DNA from: Paraphaeosphaeria minitans
Lineage: Eukaryota > Ascomycota > Dothideomycetes > Pleosporales > Didymosphaeriaceae
Direction of reading: 5' to 3'
Assembly: GCA_015832175.1 (NCBI GenBank)
Contig: WJXW01000001.1
Span: forward strand, 124,001-188,000
DNA: 64,000 nucleotides
Part shown: piece after piece, positions 54,235 through 64,000 of the stretch
Numbering within the stretch: the first letter of the stretch is position 1
Layout: each line of letters begins with the position of its first letter
Translations under genes and position numbers: made by a program
Notes under the pieces: generated by a model
The model's input: the letters and a program-made list of their open reading frames with translations, nothing else
Database searches by the model: none
What the model was told of the DNA's origin: nothing

Positions 54235-55214
54235 ATGGCGTCTAGCTACTGGGAGTCGACACAGAAGAAGTTCTGGACCTTCACAAAGCCGCAACTAGCA
54301 CTCGAGCGGAAACGGTTGGAAGACTCGGAGCGGAATGTGGTCAACATGTACCCCGTGCCGGACCGACGCCATCTGAGCATATATTTCTATCATCGTAGGT
54401 CACGCACTCCTTTCCTGAAGCCCAACTCAGCTGTACCAGAACTATCAAAAATGGCACGACCGCTGGGAATCCGCCAACAGGCATTGGCGACCGCACAGGT
54501 CTATGTTCGACGGTTCTACGTAAAAGTAGAGATCCGTCGGACCAACCCGGCGCTGGTCCTGGCCACGGCTCTGTACTTGGCTTGCAAGATGGAGGAGTGT
54601 CCGCAGCACATCAGAATGGTGCTGGCAGAAGCCCGACATTGTTGGGGTACGGCGCTCACGCACTCCTAAGCTTCCCACCTGACGGGCAAACAGACACCTC
54701 ATTCAACGACATCTCCAAGATTGGCGAATGCGAATTCACTTTGATCTCGGAGATGAACTCTCAGCTCATCATCCACCACCCGTATCGCAGTCTAGCTGAA
54801 CTGCAGAGCCAATTCCAACTCACACAGGAGGAGAACTCGTTAGCGTGGTCCATCATCAACGACCACTATCTAACGGACCTCCCGCTCCTACATGCTCCTC
54901 ACGTAATCGCCATCACTGCCATGTTCCTAGCAGTTGTCCTCAAGCCCACCCAGGGAGGACTCCAAGTACACGCCGCAGGCGTTGCGAGCGCACTGCAAGC
55001 ACTAGGCAACGCTCGCGGCGGCGCAGGACAGGGCACGCACAGTCGAGTGCAGAAGCTGGTGGACTGGCTGGCCGAAAGCACCGTCGACATCGAGGCCGTC
55101 GTGGAGTGCACGCAAGAGCTCATCTCGCTGTACGAGATCTGGGATTCGTACATGGAGAAAAGCTGCAAGGACCAGATTGCAAAATTCGTCAAGGCCAGAG
55201 GTCTGGACAAGTGA
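54235..55214 (+). CDS. SSN8: RNA polymerase II holoenzyme cyclin-like subunit (cyclin C)
   Basis: Three exons: 54235-54394, 54440-54646 and 54694-55214, giving 295 residues. The start [16 protein letters not shown] is the family signature. The cyclin box includes [41 protein letters not shown] and [13 protein letters not shown] second cyclin fold runs to about residue 260 ([22 protein letters not shown]). Partner of the Ssn3/Cdk8 kinase in the Mediator kinase module (family knowledge). Introns of 45 and 47 bp. An Ala/Gly-rich insertion near residues 220-235 is a fungal lineage feature. Confidence 0.93.
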
Positions 55215-55661
55215 TGTCAAAGGTGTGGCCGCGTTCCGATCAGCACGGCCTTCGGAGGTTGGAGTGATGGGGCCGCCGCACGATGATGACATCTGACGGG
55301 GTTGCGGTACGGCGGTCTGCTCGGTAAGCAGCGGAGGACAGGAGGACTGCGGGACAGAAGTCGGAGCGGAGGACCCATTTCGCAATAGGAATCCTGGACT
55401 CAATGTTCTGCGTCAAGGTTGAGCACTGCCATGGGCGACTCGAGGATACGAACACGGCACATTGGGCTAGGTAGGTCGTGTGTTGACGCCGCAACTACGG
55501 AACGAGGATAGACGGCGAATACATACAATACACCGCCACATCCATAGGTATCCTACAAGACGTGAGTCTTGGCCAGTGGGGCGAGTACTGACGGCAAGCT
55601 TACAATCGCCAACCCCCACTTGTCGTCAATAGATACCTACTGGGTTGCCATGCCCACCGCC

Positions 55662-55718
55662 GTGCAGTCCATTAGGTGCTGTGCAGTCCATTAGGTGCTG
55701 TGCAGTCCATTAGGTGCT
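55662..55718. repeat. 19-bp tandem repeat, three perfect copies
   Basis: Three identical units of GTGCAGTCCATTAGGTGCT in direct succession, indicating recent slippage or duplication. Confidence 0.95.
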
Positions 55719-55778
55719 GACGAGTTAAGCGCGGCTGACCACCCAATGCGTTCCGGCTCACTAGCGCCACAGATGCAA

Positions 55779-55781
55779 CAT

Positions 55782-55823
<42 letters not shown>
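55779..55823. repeat. (CAT)n-(CAG)n microsatellite
   Basis: Four CAT units followed by about eleven CAG units. Confidence 0.95.
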
Positions 55824-56409
55824 CAGTACGAGAACCGAGTGACACGACCGGCCATTCTCAAGCGCGAAACGGTCGTCAACATACAAGTGCTTCCAGAAAA
55901 CCCCAACGACTGTACTTGACGACATGCAGAGAGCCAAGCCAGTGAATCCATCTCTCCTACCATCGCTGTTCAGAGTAGGTACCACGGATGGGTAGATGAG
56001 CATCGACCACACCATCCAATCAATCCAACTTCACAAGCTTCACGGGCGTTGTAATAGTGAGGGTCATGTATACTACGATCAGCGTGACAACCCAATGTAA
56101 GCACAAATGGAGTCCTTGCACCGAGAAGGATCTTTCAAGACCACCATCCTGCTCAGTAAGCGATTTCAATGGTTGTCTTCGTTCCCAAGTGAGGACTGCT
56201 GAGGGCAGTATGTATTGACCAAGCGAAGTCAGGCCCAGCTGACCTTATAGGGTTAAATGGGAAGACAGAAGGCATGGCTCAGGTCAACAAGCGATTGCCA
56301 CGGTCCATGGGCGCGAGGTTGGCCAGCGGCAGTGGTGGCTCGCAGGACGACCGGTGCACGATCTGGGTGCCAGGTATGGCGCAGGCAGGGGCTTGTGTGG
56401 CATTCTCGT

Positions 56410-56690
56410 GCCCGTCGTGCGTGGTTGGGCGGGTGCTGCTGTCCTGCATTCTCATGCTTCTCATGTGTGGTTGGGCGGGTGCTTAGCTACTGTCCTGCAT
56501 GCTCCTGGTTTTCATGTGGATGGGCGGGCGCTATCCTGCACTTCTCCTGCTTCTCATGTGTGGTTGGGCGGGTGCTTACCTACCGTCCTGCATGCTCCTG
56601 CTTCTCATGTGTGGTTGGGCGGGTGCTATCCTGCATTCTCCTGTTGGTGCATTCTCCTGTTGGTGCATTCTCCTGCTTCTCGTGGCATGT
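56410..56690. repeat. Minisatellite around TGTGGTTGGGCGGGTGCT
   Basis: At least four diverged units spaced about 50-95 bp, each with TGTGGTTGGGCGGGTGCT and CTGCATGCTCCTGCTTCTCA-type segments; ends in TGTTGGTGCATTCTCC duplicates. Confidence 0.85.
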
Positions 56691-56711
56691 GGCGGGCTGG
56701 GTCGGCACAGA

Positions 56712-56775
56712 AGGCTGAGGCTGAGGCTGAGGCTGAGGCTAGGGCTGGGGCTGGGGCTGGGGCTGGGGCTGGGGG
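56712..56775. repeat. Hexamer repeat (GAGGCT)n to (GGGGCT)n
   Basis: Ten or so hexamers; the first block is TGAGGC, the second TGGGGC, a clean transition. Confidence 0.9.
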
Positions 56776-57194
56776 AGAGGCCGGCAGCGTCTCGAGGGCT
56801 CCAGTCGCTGGCTGAGTCGGTTGCAGGGCCCCGCCACTTACCTTAGCTACAGGCTGCCATCTAGGTACCTAGACCAGATCCGGGGGGCGGCAGCGGTTGC
56901 GTGACCTGGCGGCGCAACAGCCAGCACAGCGCGGCATTCCAGAACCGTCGGGTGCCTGCTGCAACGAGCTCCGGAGTCCCCAGAGCCAGCCAGCGAGGCA
57001 CTGCTGCGCTGTGGGCTATGGGCTATGGGAAGCGGTAGGGGTACCTAGCAGTAGGGGTAGCGGTAGGGGAGCGGTAGCGCTGCAGCCGAGCGGCGGGACA
57101 AGTGCGACCGACTCGAGCAGAGTGGATGGCCGTGAGCTGGCAGGGTCGCGACGTACGTAGCAGTGGCAGCACAGTAGACTCGGTCGGCGCGATG

Positions 57195-57231
57195 AATTGC
57201 TGGATTGCTGGATTGCTGGATTGCTGGATTG
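57195..57231. repeat. 8-bp repeat (ATTGCTGG)n
   Basis: Four and a half perfect units of ATTGCTGG. Confidence 0.9.
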
Positions 57232-57384
57232 CCGTCTGGTGATGCGACGCATGTGGGGAGTGGATGTGCAAGTAGAAGTGGAAGTGGACGTGGGATGCGC
57301 TGTCGGTGGGGTGCTCTGGGCGTGAGCGGCGGGCCACCGAGGGCGTGCCATGGGCGGAGGAGGAGGAGGCGGTCAGGGTCATGG

Positions 57385-57600
57385 TGCCGTCACTGGTGAC
57401 TGGTGACTGGTCGGGTCTGGTCTGGTCGCTGGTGACTTCACTGGTCACTGGCGACTTCACTGGTCACTGGCGACTTCACTGGTCACTGGCGACTTCACTG
57501 GTCACTGGCGACTTCACTGGTCACTGGCGACTAGTAGGTATTCACTGGTCACTGGCGACTTCACTGGTCGCTGGCGACTATTCACTGGTCGCGTCTAGTC
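57385..57600. repeat. 19-bp minisatellite (ACTTCACTGGTCACTGGCG)n
   Basis: Five to six near-perfect 19-bp units between about 57434 and 57530, two more after a short interruption, and shorter CTGGTGA units before it. Confidence 0.95.
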
Positions 57601-58480
57601 TGGTCTCGGTCCCGCGTAAAATGCAGTTTTGGAGGCCTTGTTGGTCACGACGCCCGCCCTCGACCTGGCACGCCGAGCAGCCGCTACGACCTGCTAGCTT
57701 CGCAGCCTGCATGAAGTTGTTTGGCCAGCTTGCGCCTCCTTTCAGACCTGAGGCCGCCACTGGAGAGACTGCCGGGCCAGGGGTCGTGGAGAGTCGAGAC
57801 GGGAGCGTATGGCTGCTCACCCCGCCTACCACAATCTCCAGATGCGACCGACGCGCCGTCGTGGGGAGATTCACGGGTAGAAGCGCATCGGTCGTGTGCT
57901 CGGTCCGCACTGTGCGTGCGGCCTGCGCTGAGGAGAGACGGCGGCGGAGAGTGCAGCAGCGTGCACGCCGAGTCCTGGTGGTGCCTTCCGTGCCTTCCTA
58001 GACAACACCGCTCAGACCAGCCTGAGGCCGAGGTGCAGACCAGCTAGCCCGCAAAGGTATGGCGTCACAAGTGGGTCGCTCATCTTGCCACCCTCTGCCT
58101 GCCCAATCGCTGCCCTCTGCCGCCCATCCACAAAACCGCAAGAGCGTCCGGCCGCTCCTGCCCTCCTCTCTCGCCCGCCGCCTCTCACCTCTCCGTATCG
58201 CATAGCTTCTCTATACACGCTGACCGACTTCGCTCTCCATCCGCACGCCTCCTACATCGTGTGCCCTCGCAACCCTCTCGCAAACCGACCCGCCTGCCGA
58301 CCGCCGCTGCTTACCGCTGCATCCGACTAGCCTACGCCCCTTCTTTGTTTTGGGTGGCATTCTCAGCGTCCCCTCCTCACCGACAGTAGGCCCTAGTCGC
58401 CCGTCGCCCGTCGCCCGTCGCCCATCACCCATCGTCCATCTCCATCGTCCATCCACCACGCATCCTCCTCCATCGCAGCC

Positions 58481-59131
58481 ATGTTTAGCTACGGAGCGCA
58501 ACACCATCAACCACACCTCAACGCCCACAACAACCACAACCATCATGGTGGCCGGTCGCGGAGGGCGCCCCGGATCTCGGCGGCCCAGCACAACAAGCAG
58601 TTCCGCCAAGTGCGAACCCCAAAAGACTTTGTTGTAGAGCCCCCGACCATGCTCGCCTTCCGCCGCGACTTCGAGGCCGCACGCTCGTTCGATCTCGAGG
58701 ACGACGAGCTCTTCTGCCCCTTCCACCTGCTCACCGAGGATGATGTAAGTGCCACGGCGCTTCTGGTCGGCGATTTTCGCCACCCCACGTCGTCGGTCCA
58801 CCTTGCGCTGACCCTGGACGAACAGCTCCAGTCCATCCATTCCTCTGGCTCCGACCGCTCCTCTCTGTCGAGCGGCTCGCCCGATCAGTCGCCGCTGCAA
58901 CATCAGCTCCAGCCGACCCCGTCCTTTGTCCTATCCTCTGCGCCTAACCCTTACACCCCGGCTTCCTTCCAGTCGAGTAATTCTTCTCAAACCAAGCTCC
59001 ACCAGCCGCTGGCCCAGCGCACCCGCAATGCCATCCCCATCGTCGATCCCTCCACGCGTGCTGTTGCCAGCCCACCTCCCTCTGTCTCGCCAAACCGACA
59101 GATGCAGCAGCAGCAGTTCCGCCGCTGGTAG
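58481..59131 (+). CDS. Conserved fungal protein of unknown function
   Basis: Exons 58481-58744 and 58826-59131, 189 residues. The N-terminus is His/Asn-rich, followed by AAQHNKQFRQVRTPKDF, FRRDFEAARSFDLEDDELFCP and LLTEDD. Splicing joins this to LQSIHSSGSDRSSLSSGSPD, a phospho-site-like Ser run, and the end has HQPLAQRTRNAIPIV and PSVSPNR. I recall the same block order in other filamentous ascomycetes but know no name or role. The 81-bp intron (GTAAGTG, GCTGACC, ACAG) lacks a stop and keeps frame if retained. No signal or membrane segment; probably an intrinsically disordered regulator. Confidence 0.8.
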   Translation: MFSYGAQHHQPHLNAHNNHNHHGGRSRRAPRISAAQHNKQFRQVRTPKDFVVEPPTMLAFRRDFEAARSFDLEDDELFCPFHLLTEDDVSATALLVGDFRHPTSSVHLALTLDEQLQSIHSSGSDRSSLSSGSPDQSPLQHQLQPTPSFVLSSAPNPYTPASFQSSNSSQTKLHQPLAQRTRNAIPIVDPSTRAVASPPPSVSPNRQMQQQQFRRW

Positions 59132-61072
59132 TGGCACGGCTGTCATAAGGCCAGACGCCTTGTTGGGAATGCCTTGCAGCGTGCGTTCGTTGCTGGACTA
59201 GTGGCCAACCCGGCATGCTTGCCCCTCAAGCTTGCCCTCGGAATCTAACTATCTTCTCCCGATATTTTCCGGAGGATCACCCGTCTATACTATCGACCCC
59301 CCTTGTACAAATCTGCGATATCTCCTTCGACATATTGGGCATACCACTCGGCACGGTCGACGGCGTCTCAACTAGCGAAAACGCATCATCTCGGATAGAG
59401 CGCTTCTGGCATTTTGTGTCTCCTGCGCTACGCATTCACGGCGGAATTGCACTAACATCACAATGGTGTTCTGGATCGCATTTTTGGTTTCTAAAGACTA
59501 CCCTTTTTAAAGAGAAACATTTCGAGTTACAGATATAGGTGTTCTGTAGCGTTTCGCTTCCCGCTCATGGCGGGTAGATTTCTTATGTGTGGGCTTCGGA
59601 TGCTGTGCTGGGAATACCACGGAGAAGGTTGGGTGTTCTTGTGCGGTGCGCGCGCGCGGTTCGGTGCTGGAGCGTTTGTGTCGCTTCTGGTCTGGTCATT
59701 TGGGTCGGCGAAGTTTCAAGGTCTGGTGCATATGTCCACATGTTTGCGGGTCTGGTCTGTCTCTTGATACTACTGTACGGCAAGGCACACGGCTGGGATG
59801 ATTCACGTCAATCGCGTGTTGGTGTTTTCTTGCTTCTTCCTTTCCTGTCGTGTCTTCACTTTTTCTGTATCACGAGCCGATACACTGCGGAGTTTTGTGT
59901 TTTTTTCGTCGAGCGTCGGCAGCGATGGTTTCGGCGCACCATGGCTCTAGCGGAGCAGGCAAACTTTTGCACGCCTCGTCCAGTCTTTCGGTTGAAGTTG
60001 GGCGGGGGCAGTGAATTGGTTAGAGAATCGCAACTTGTTCGTCTTCACAATCGCTCCTTGCTCCCGCTCCGCTCCACCCGATGTGCTTGACCGTACTGTG
60101 CTCCACATCACCTCGACCGCGCGGAACTGCATCAGCAGCTGCACCACGTAGCAACAACGACAACAATAACAGCGAACACGCCCTCGCTGTGCGTATTCCG
60201 TACCGACGGCGCTTACGACGCCCTGCCCTGCCCCGCTCCGTCTGCGCTGCAAAAGTACAACACAGGCACCGGTGGGGGGGTTTCGGTTTCAGCTCGTTTC
60301 GTAGCTTTCGCGCTTTACCCACACACACCAGCACCGTCTTGACATCTGTATCTGTATCTGTACTCGTTTCAAACACCCTACCCACCTATCTAGGTACCCT
60401 TTGGGGAGGGGGGGGCAGTGAAATATCTACATGATACCTAGAGGCTGGGCTGGCTCTGTGTGTGTGCGGTTGGCGGTGGTTTGAGGGTGGTGGTTCATTG
60501 GGTACCTAGGTAGGTAGCAGGTGGTATCTAGGGAGTCGGGTTGTGCATCGGCCGTTGGCATGTGGGGTCGTTGATACCTATCGTCGTTCCGGGCGAAATG
60601 CATAGGTGGATGCTGTGCGTGCTTATCCTGTGCCTGAGTTGGTGCATACGTGCATGCTCTGCATCCTTTTCCCTGTGCCTGAGTTGGCCATGCTCGTGCG
60701 ATCGCTCGATGCCGCCTCGGACGATCCTGTGCTTGCAATTGCCACGCTGTGAATGGCGAGCTCGGGCGCGCACCAGAAGCATCAATGACGTCATTGTCGC
60801 AAAGCTCCCATCATCGTCACCACACCTCGGCTCTGCGCACCCATTGGGCGTGCCCATGGTGTCTTTCTCCTTCCTCCACCAGCTCCCTCCTACACCGTAT
60901 TCCCATCTTCCCCATTGCAAGCTCTCCCGCAAAGTAATCAAGAGACACAGCCCTTGCATACATCCCTCGGCGAATATATCCCCTCTCCAAGCCATTTCTC
61001 GCCCCCCGCGAAAGCCTCCGAGCCATCTCTCAAACACCAAAACGTTAGAGAAACACGCAGAGCAAGAGAAAA
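59132..61072. other. 1.9-kb intergenic stretch, no gene seen
   Basis: No supported exon. Contains CTACCTACC/TAGGTAGG tracts near 60380 and 60505, a short G-run near 60405-60417 and a CRE palindrome at 60786-60793. Confidence 0.45.
60786..60793. promoter_or_regulatory. CRE/ATF palindrome TGACGTCA
   Basis: Perfect TGACGTCA, within ATCAATGACGTCATTG, about 280 bp upstream of the small mitochondrial protein start. It is the second such site in the window. Confidence 0.4.
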
Positions 61073-61599
61073 ATGTCCGCTTTCCGAGCCCTAGCCACGC
61101 GCCGCGCTCCCTTCGCCCTCGCTCAGCGCGCCCCATTCCACGTCTCTGCCATGCGCGCTGCGGGCAAGGAGTCGCATCTCCGTACGTCCAGGCGCTCCGG
61201 ACCCCCATGCATTGTGCCTCCACCCCGCCCGCCCGGGACGAGAAGCGCGACGGGAGACTTGATTCCAGCGCATGGCCACGACGAGCTAACTCGCGTACAG
61301 ACGACGAGACTCGCGCTGCCGAGGTGCAGAGCCGCAAGGAGGAGCAGCACCAGAAGCGGAAGGAGGGCAAGGGCCACTGGGAGGAGGGGCTTGCGAGTGA
61401 TTCGGAGAGCATTGTAGGTTTGGCCTGTGGGCGGGGCGCTCGACACGTGGGGGGGCGAGGGGGCGTGGTGGCGATGTGGATTGTTGCTGACGACGACTAG
61501 GTCAAGGCGGATCGCGGCGAGGCGGAGACGAGCCCAGAGTCGATCAAGAAGCTGCAGGAGGAGACGGCCAAGGTTGCAGGGGAGAAGTCGCGCTCGTAG
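61073..61599 (+). CDS. Small mitochondrial protein, function unknown
   Basis: Exons 61073-61181, 61301-61413 and 61501-61599, 106 residues; introns 119 and 87 bp with CTAAC or CTGAC branch points. The N-terminus MSAFRALATRRAPFALAQRA is an Arg/Ala/Leu-rich amphipathic presequence. The remainder is charged and helical: GKESHLHDDETRAAEV, KRKEGKGHWEEGLASDSES and VKADRGEAETSPESI. The WEEGLASDSE-VKADRGE order is shared by small fungal mitochondrial proteins as remembered. Start in GAAAAATG. Likely matrix; no enzymatic motif. Confidence 0.78.
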
Positions 61600-62462
61600 A
61601 TGTCGACTGGATGGTAGCACTGTGGGGATGGGATGGTGGTGTGCGCGTGGGAGGGAGAATCTGCATGGCTGGGTAGAGGCATTGCGTTGTATATCAGCAT
61701 GTTCAATTGGAAAGCTCGAATCCGTCTCGTTGTCTCTATGTTTGTCGCATGCGAAGAGAGGCTGCGCTCGTAATGGCGGATGGTTGATCTGATGGCACGC
61801 AGGCACTTGTCATGTACCTACCGTAGGTACCGTACCTCTGCGCAAGACCCGGAACGATGCAAGACACCCTCAATCGCCATTTCCACCCGGTATTCCCATC
61901 CTCGCCAGCTACAACGAAAAAACCCAACAGACCTTCCGAACAACAGCCTCAAACCCTTGTCGAGCCCTTTTGACTACAGCGCCCGGTCATCCGTAGGACA
62001 GGTAAGCGTCTTCACTACCTACCTCAATCCGGCGGCTCCTCGGCGCAACGATACCTAGACCTCGGCATTGGGTGGCGCCTCACATCACGTGGCCCCATCT
62101 CTTCCAAGTTCACATGCCCCGGAATAAATCTCTCTCCCTTGCTTCATTCATCACAAAGAGCACGACCTTTGTACCTATCACGCCTTTTTGCCGCTGGTCC
62201 GTGAGTCTTGGTTCAGGAGTCGGGTTACCGTGCTTTGCGTATTTCGCCGTGGTGGTTCTGAACTTCCAGCGGTGGGTAGGAGTAAGGACGAGGACAAGAG
62301 TGCAGAGTTAGGTGGACGCGAGCAGTGGGCACGGCGACGCTGTCTCTATAGGTATAGACATCGACGGTTTCGTTTGGCTTCATCGTCGGATCGAACCAGC
62401 ACGCCCCTCACCCCCGACTCAACGCTTCGCCCGCTCACCCCCCCCCCCCACCACAACCCAAC
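61600..62462. promoter_or_regulatory. Citrate synthase promoter and leader
   Basis: 863 bp with no supported gene. It ends in a C-rich, CCACAACCCAAC leader immediately before the ATG at 62463. Confidence 0.45.
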
Positions 62463-64000
62463 ATGGCCGTCCACAAAACCACGCCCCGGCAGTCCCTCAC
62501 CGTCGTCGACAACCGCACCGGAAAATCCTACGAGCTGCCCATCACGCACAACGCCGTCCTAGCCACCGACATCAAGAAGATAAAAGCCGAGCCCGAGCCC
62601 ACGGATGCCGCCGAGGATGAGACGCAGCAGGGCCTCCGCGTCTACGACCCCGCCTACATGAACACGGCGGTCGTCCAGAGCAAGATTACGTACATCAACG
62701 GGCTCGAGGGGATCTTGAGGTACCGCGGGTACCCCATCGAGCAGCTCGTTCAGAAGAGCAGTTTCTTGGAGACGGCGTATTTGCTTATTTATGGGGAGTT
62801 GCCTACGGAGATGCAGTATGCGGATTGGTACGTATGACCGGGGGGGTTACGGGGGATTGGGTGTTTTTTTCTTCGTTCTTGCTGTGGTCCAGGTCTGAGA
62901 ATATCTCGGATGTTTGGTTGCAAAGTCAAGAGTTTGAAACATCCACGCGTACCTACATGGTACCCTCCAATCCGCAACGGTTCTTGCTGACGCTGCAATC
63001 ATGCTAGGCAGAGCGAGGTCAGCCAGCACACGTTCGTGCATACGGATATCGAAGGGCTGCTCAAGAGCTTCCGCTACGACTCCCACCCGATGAGCATGCT
63101 GACAGCGGGATTCGCCGCCCTGGGCGCCTTTGCGCCCGAGGCGAACCCCTCGTTGCGCGGCCAGAAGCTGTTCACAGCAGCAGCGAGCGGCGACATGGAC
63201 AGCCTGAAGGTGCTCGACAAGCAGATCCTCCGGATCCTAGGCAAAGCGCCGACGCTCGCAGCAGCAGCGTACCGCATGCGGCAGGGCCGTCCGTTCAACC
63301 GCCCCGCGCAGGGCCTCTCGTACACGGGCAACTTCCTGCACCTCCTCGACACGCTGGGCGACGCGGCGACGCCGTACGCGCCGCACCCCGTGCTCGAGCA
63401 CGCCCTCGACGCCCTCTTCGTCATCCACGCCGACCACGAAGTAAACTGCTCCACGGCCACCGTCCTGCAGGTCGGCTCCTCCCTCGTAGACCCCTACTCC
63501 GTCGTCGCCGCGGGCTGCGCCGCGCTCTACGGCCCCTCGCACGGCGGCGCCTCCGAAAGCGCCATCCGCATGCTCATGGAGATCGGCAGCCCCGCCAACG
63601 TGCCCGCCTTCATGCGCGACGTCGAAGCCCGCAAGCGCGTCCTCGTCGGCTTCGGCCACCGCGTGTACAAGAACGTCGACCCACGCTCGACAGCGATCCG
63701 CCACCTCGCCGACGCCGTGTTCGCAGTCACAGGGCGCAACGCTCTGCTCGACACGGCGCTGGAGCTGGCCCGGTACGCGGGCGAGAGCGCCTTCATGCGC
63801 GCCCGCAATCTGTATCCCAACGTCGACTTCTACTCCGGGCTCATCTACCAGGCCATGGGTTTCCCGCTCGATTTCTACCCCGTGCTGTTCGCGGTGCCGC
63901 GGTGCGTGGGCTGGCTCGCGCACTGGCGCCAGCAGATGCTCGCGCCGGGGGGCGTCAAGATATGGCGGCCGCGGCAGCTGTACGTGGGGAGTGGGGAGCG
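62463..64000 (+). CDS. Citrate synthase, extramitochondrial type, partial
   Basis: Exons 62463-62827 and 63008 to beyond 64000; the 180-bp intron splits Trp (TG/G) and joins YADW to QSEVSQHTF. Condenses acetyl-CoA and oxaloacetate (family knowledge). Motifs seen: [19 protein letters not shown] and [12 protein letters not shown], the catalytic His in [10 protein letters not shown], the second His in [10 protein letters not shown] and the catalytic Asp in [14 protein letters not shown]. The N-terminus ([14 protein letters not shown]) has no mitochondrial presequence, suggesting a peroxisomal or cytosolic enzyme; a PTS1 would lie in the missing C-terminus. About 452 residues are visible, so only the last 10-30 should be lost. 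A 2-methylcitrate synthase is possible but less likely without a presequence. Confidence 0.93.

Larger units (their letters stand above)
55215..58480. other. 3.3-kb gene-free, tandem-repeat-rich stretch
   Basis: Between SSN8 and an unnamed conserved gene. No exon supported. Five separate tandem-repeat blocks are listed individually. A 57-codon ATG frame at 55746-55919 reads through the CAT/CAG tract but has no support beyond being open. Confidence 0.5.

Noticed and set aside
55746..55919. 57-codon frame through the CAT/CAG tract
   Set aside because: Open by virtue of the triplet repeat; no conserved motif or splice partner, so only the microsatellite is annotated.
57434..57600. CRISPR-like array of 19-bp units
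   Set aside because: Units are contiguous without spacers and the organism is a eukaryote; it is a minisatellite.
63237..63923. 228-codon reverse-strand open frame
   Set aside because: It is the antisense of the citrate synthase exon.

Overview
The window reads as a gene-dense chromosome arm of a filamentous ascomycete (Pezizomycotina, probably Dothideomycetes; the class is inferred). The evidence is short GT-AG introns with CTAAC/CTGAC branch points, compact divergent gene pairs, a fungal C6 zinc-cluster regulator, a filamentous-fungal SFT2, Trl1-type tRNA ligase and homogentisate dioxygenase, the fungus-restricted DUF7924 family, and decayed AT-richer islands whose nonsense codons look RIP-like. 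No bacterial, organellar or viral block was seen.

Layout. 1-8.3 kb: MAK21 (minus, runs off the left edge), TRP4, an AT-rich gap, a CsbD-like stress protein, an SDR oxidoreductase and COX19 (four exons, hidden behind a 500-bp intron). 8.3-21.6 kb: an RTG3-like bHLH regulator (minus) sits between two gene-free stretches of about 3.5 kb, followed by SFT2 in six exons and a micro/minisatellite-rich gap. 21.6-29.3 kb: homogentisate 1,2-dioxygenase in eight exons, a small secreted Cys-rich protein, a Thr-rich secreted protein and a THOC3/Tex1-like WD40 protein. 29.3-38.2 kb: a very small ORF whose start resembles Asterix proteins and whose putative intron contains an interstitial telomeric repeat, then tRNA ligase TRL1, a small membrane protein and a C6 transcription factor.

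38.2-47.7 kb is a decaying island. It holds an M6-type metalloprotease with a nonsense codon and a frameshift, a DUF7924 gene with two in-frame stops, and a GH78 alpha-L-rhamnosidase remnant with five in-frame stops. One apparently intact intronless M20 peptidase lies among them.

47.7-64 kb returns to housekeeping genes: a RING/TRAF-type zinc-finger protein, a SYN8-like SNARE, the Ca2+-regulated mitochondrial carrier SAL1, the Mediator cyclin SSN8, a minisatellite-laden gap, an unnamed conserved fungal protein, a small mitochondrial protein and a citrate synthase cut by the right edge.

There is no sign of one multi-gene pathway. The neighbours serve unrelated core functions: ribosome assembly, tryptophan synthesis, COX assembly, vesicle traffic, tyrosine catabolism, mRNA export, tRNA splicing and transcription. 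I did not find a convincing new system. The best leads are the pseudogene island, the telomeric repeat inside a tiny split ORF, the possible dual-start tRNA ligase, and the long repeat-rich flanks of the bHLH gene. All exon boundaries were read by eye from splice motifs, frame and remembered family conservation; no alignment was run.
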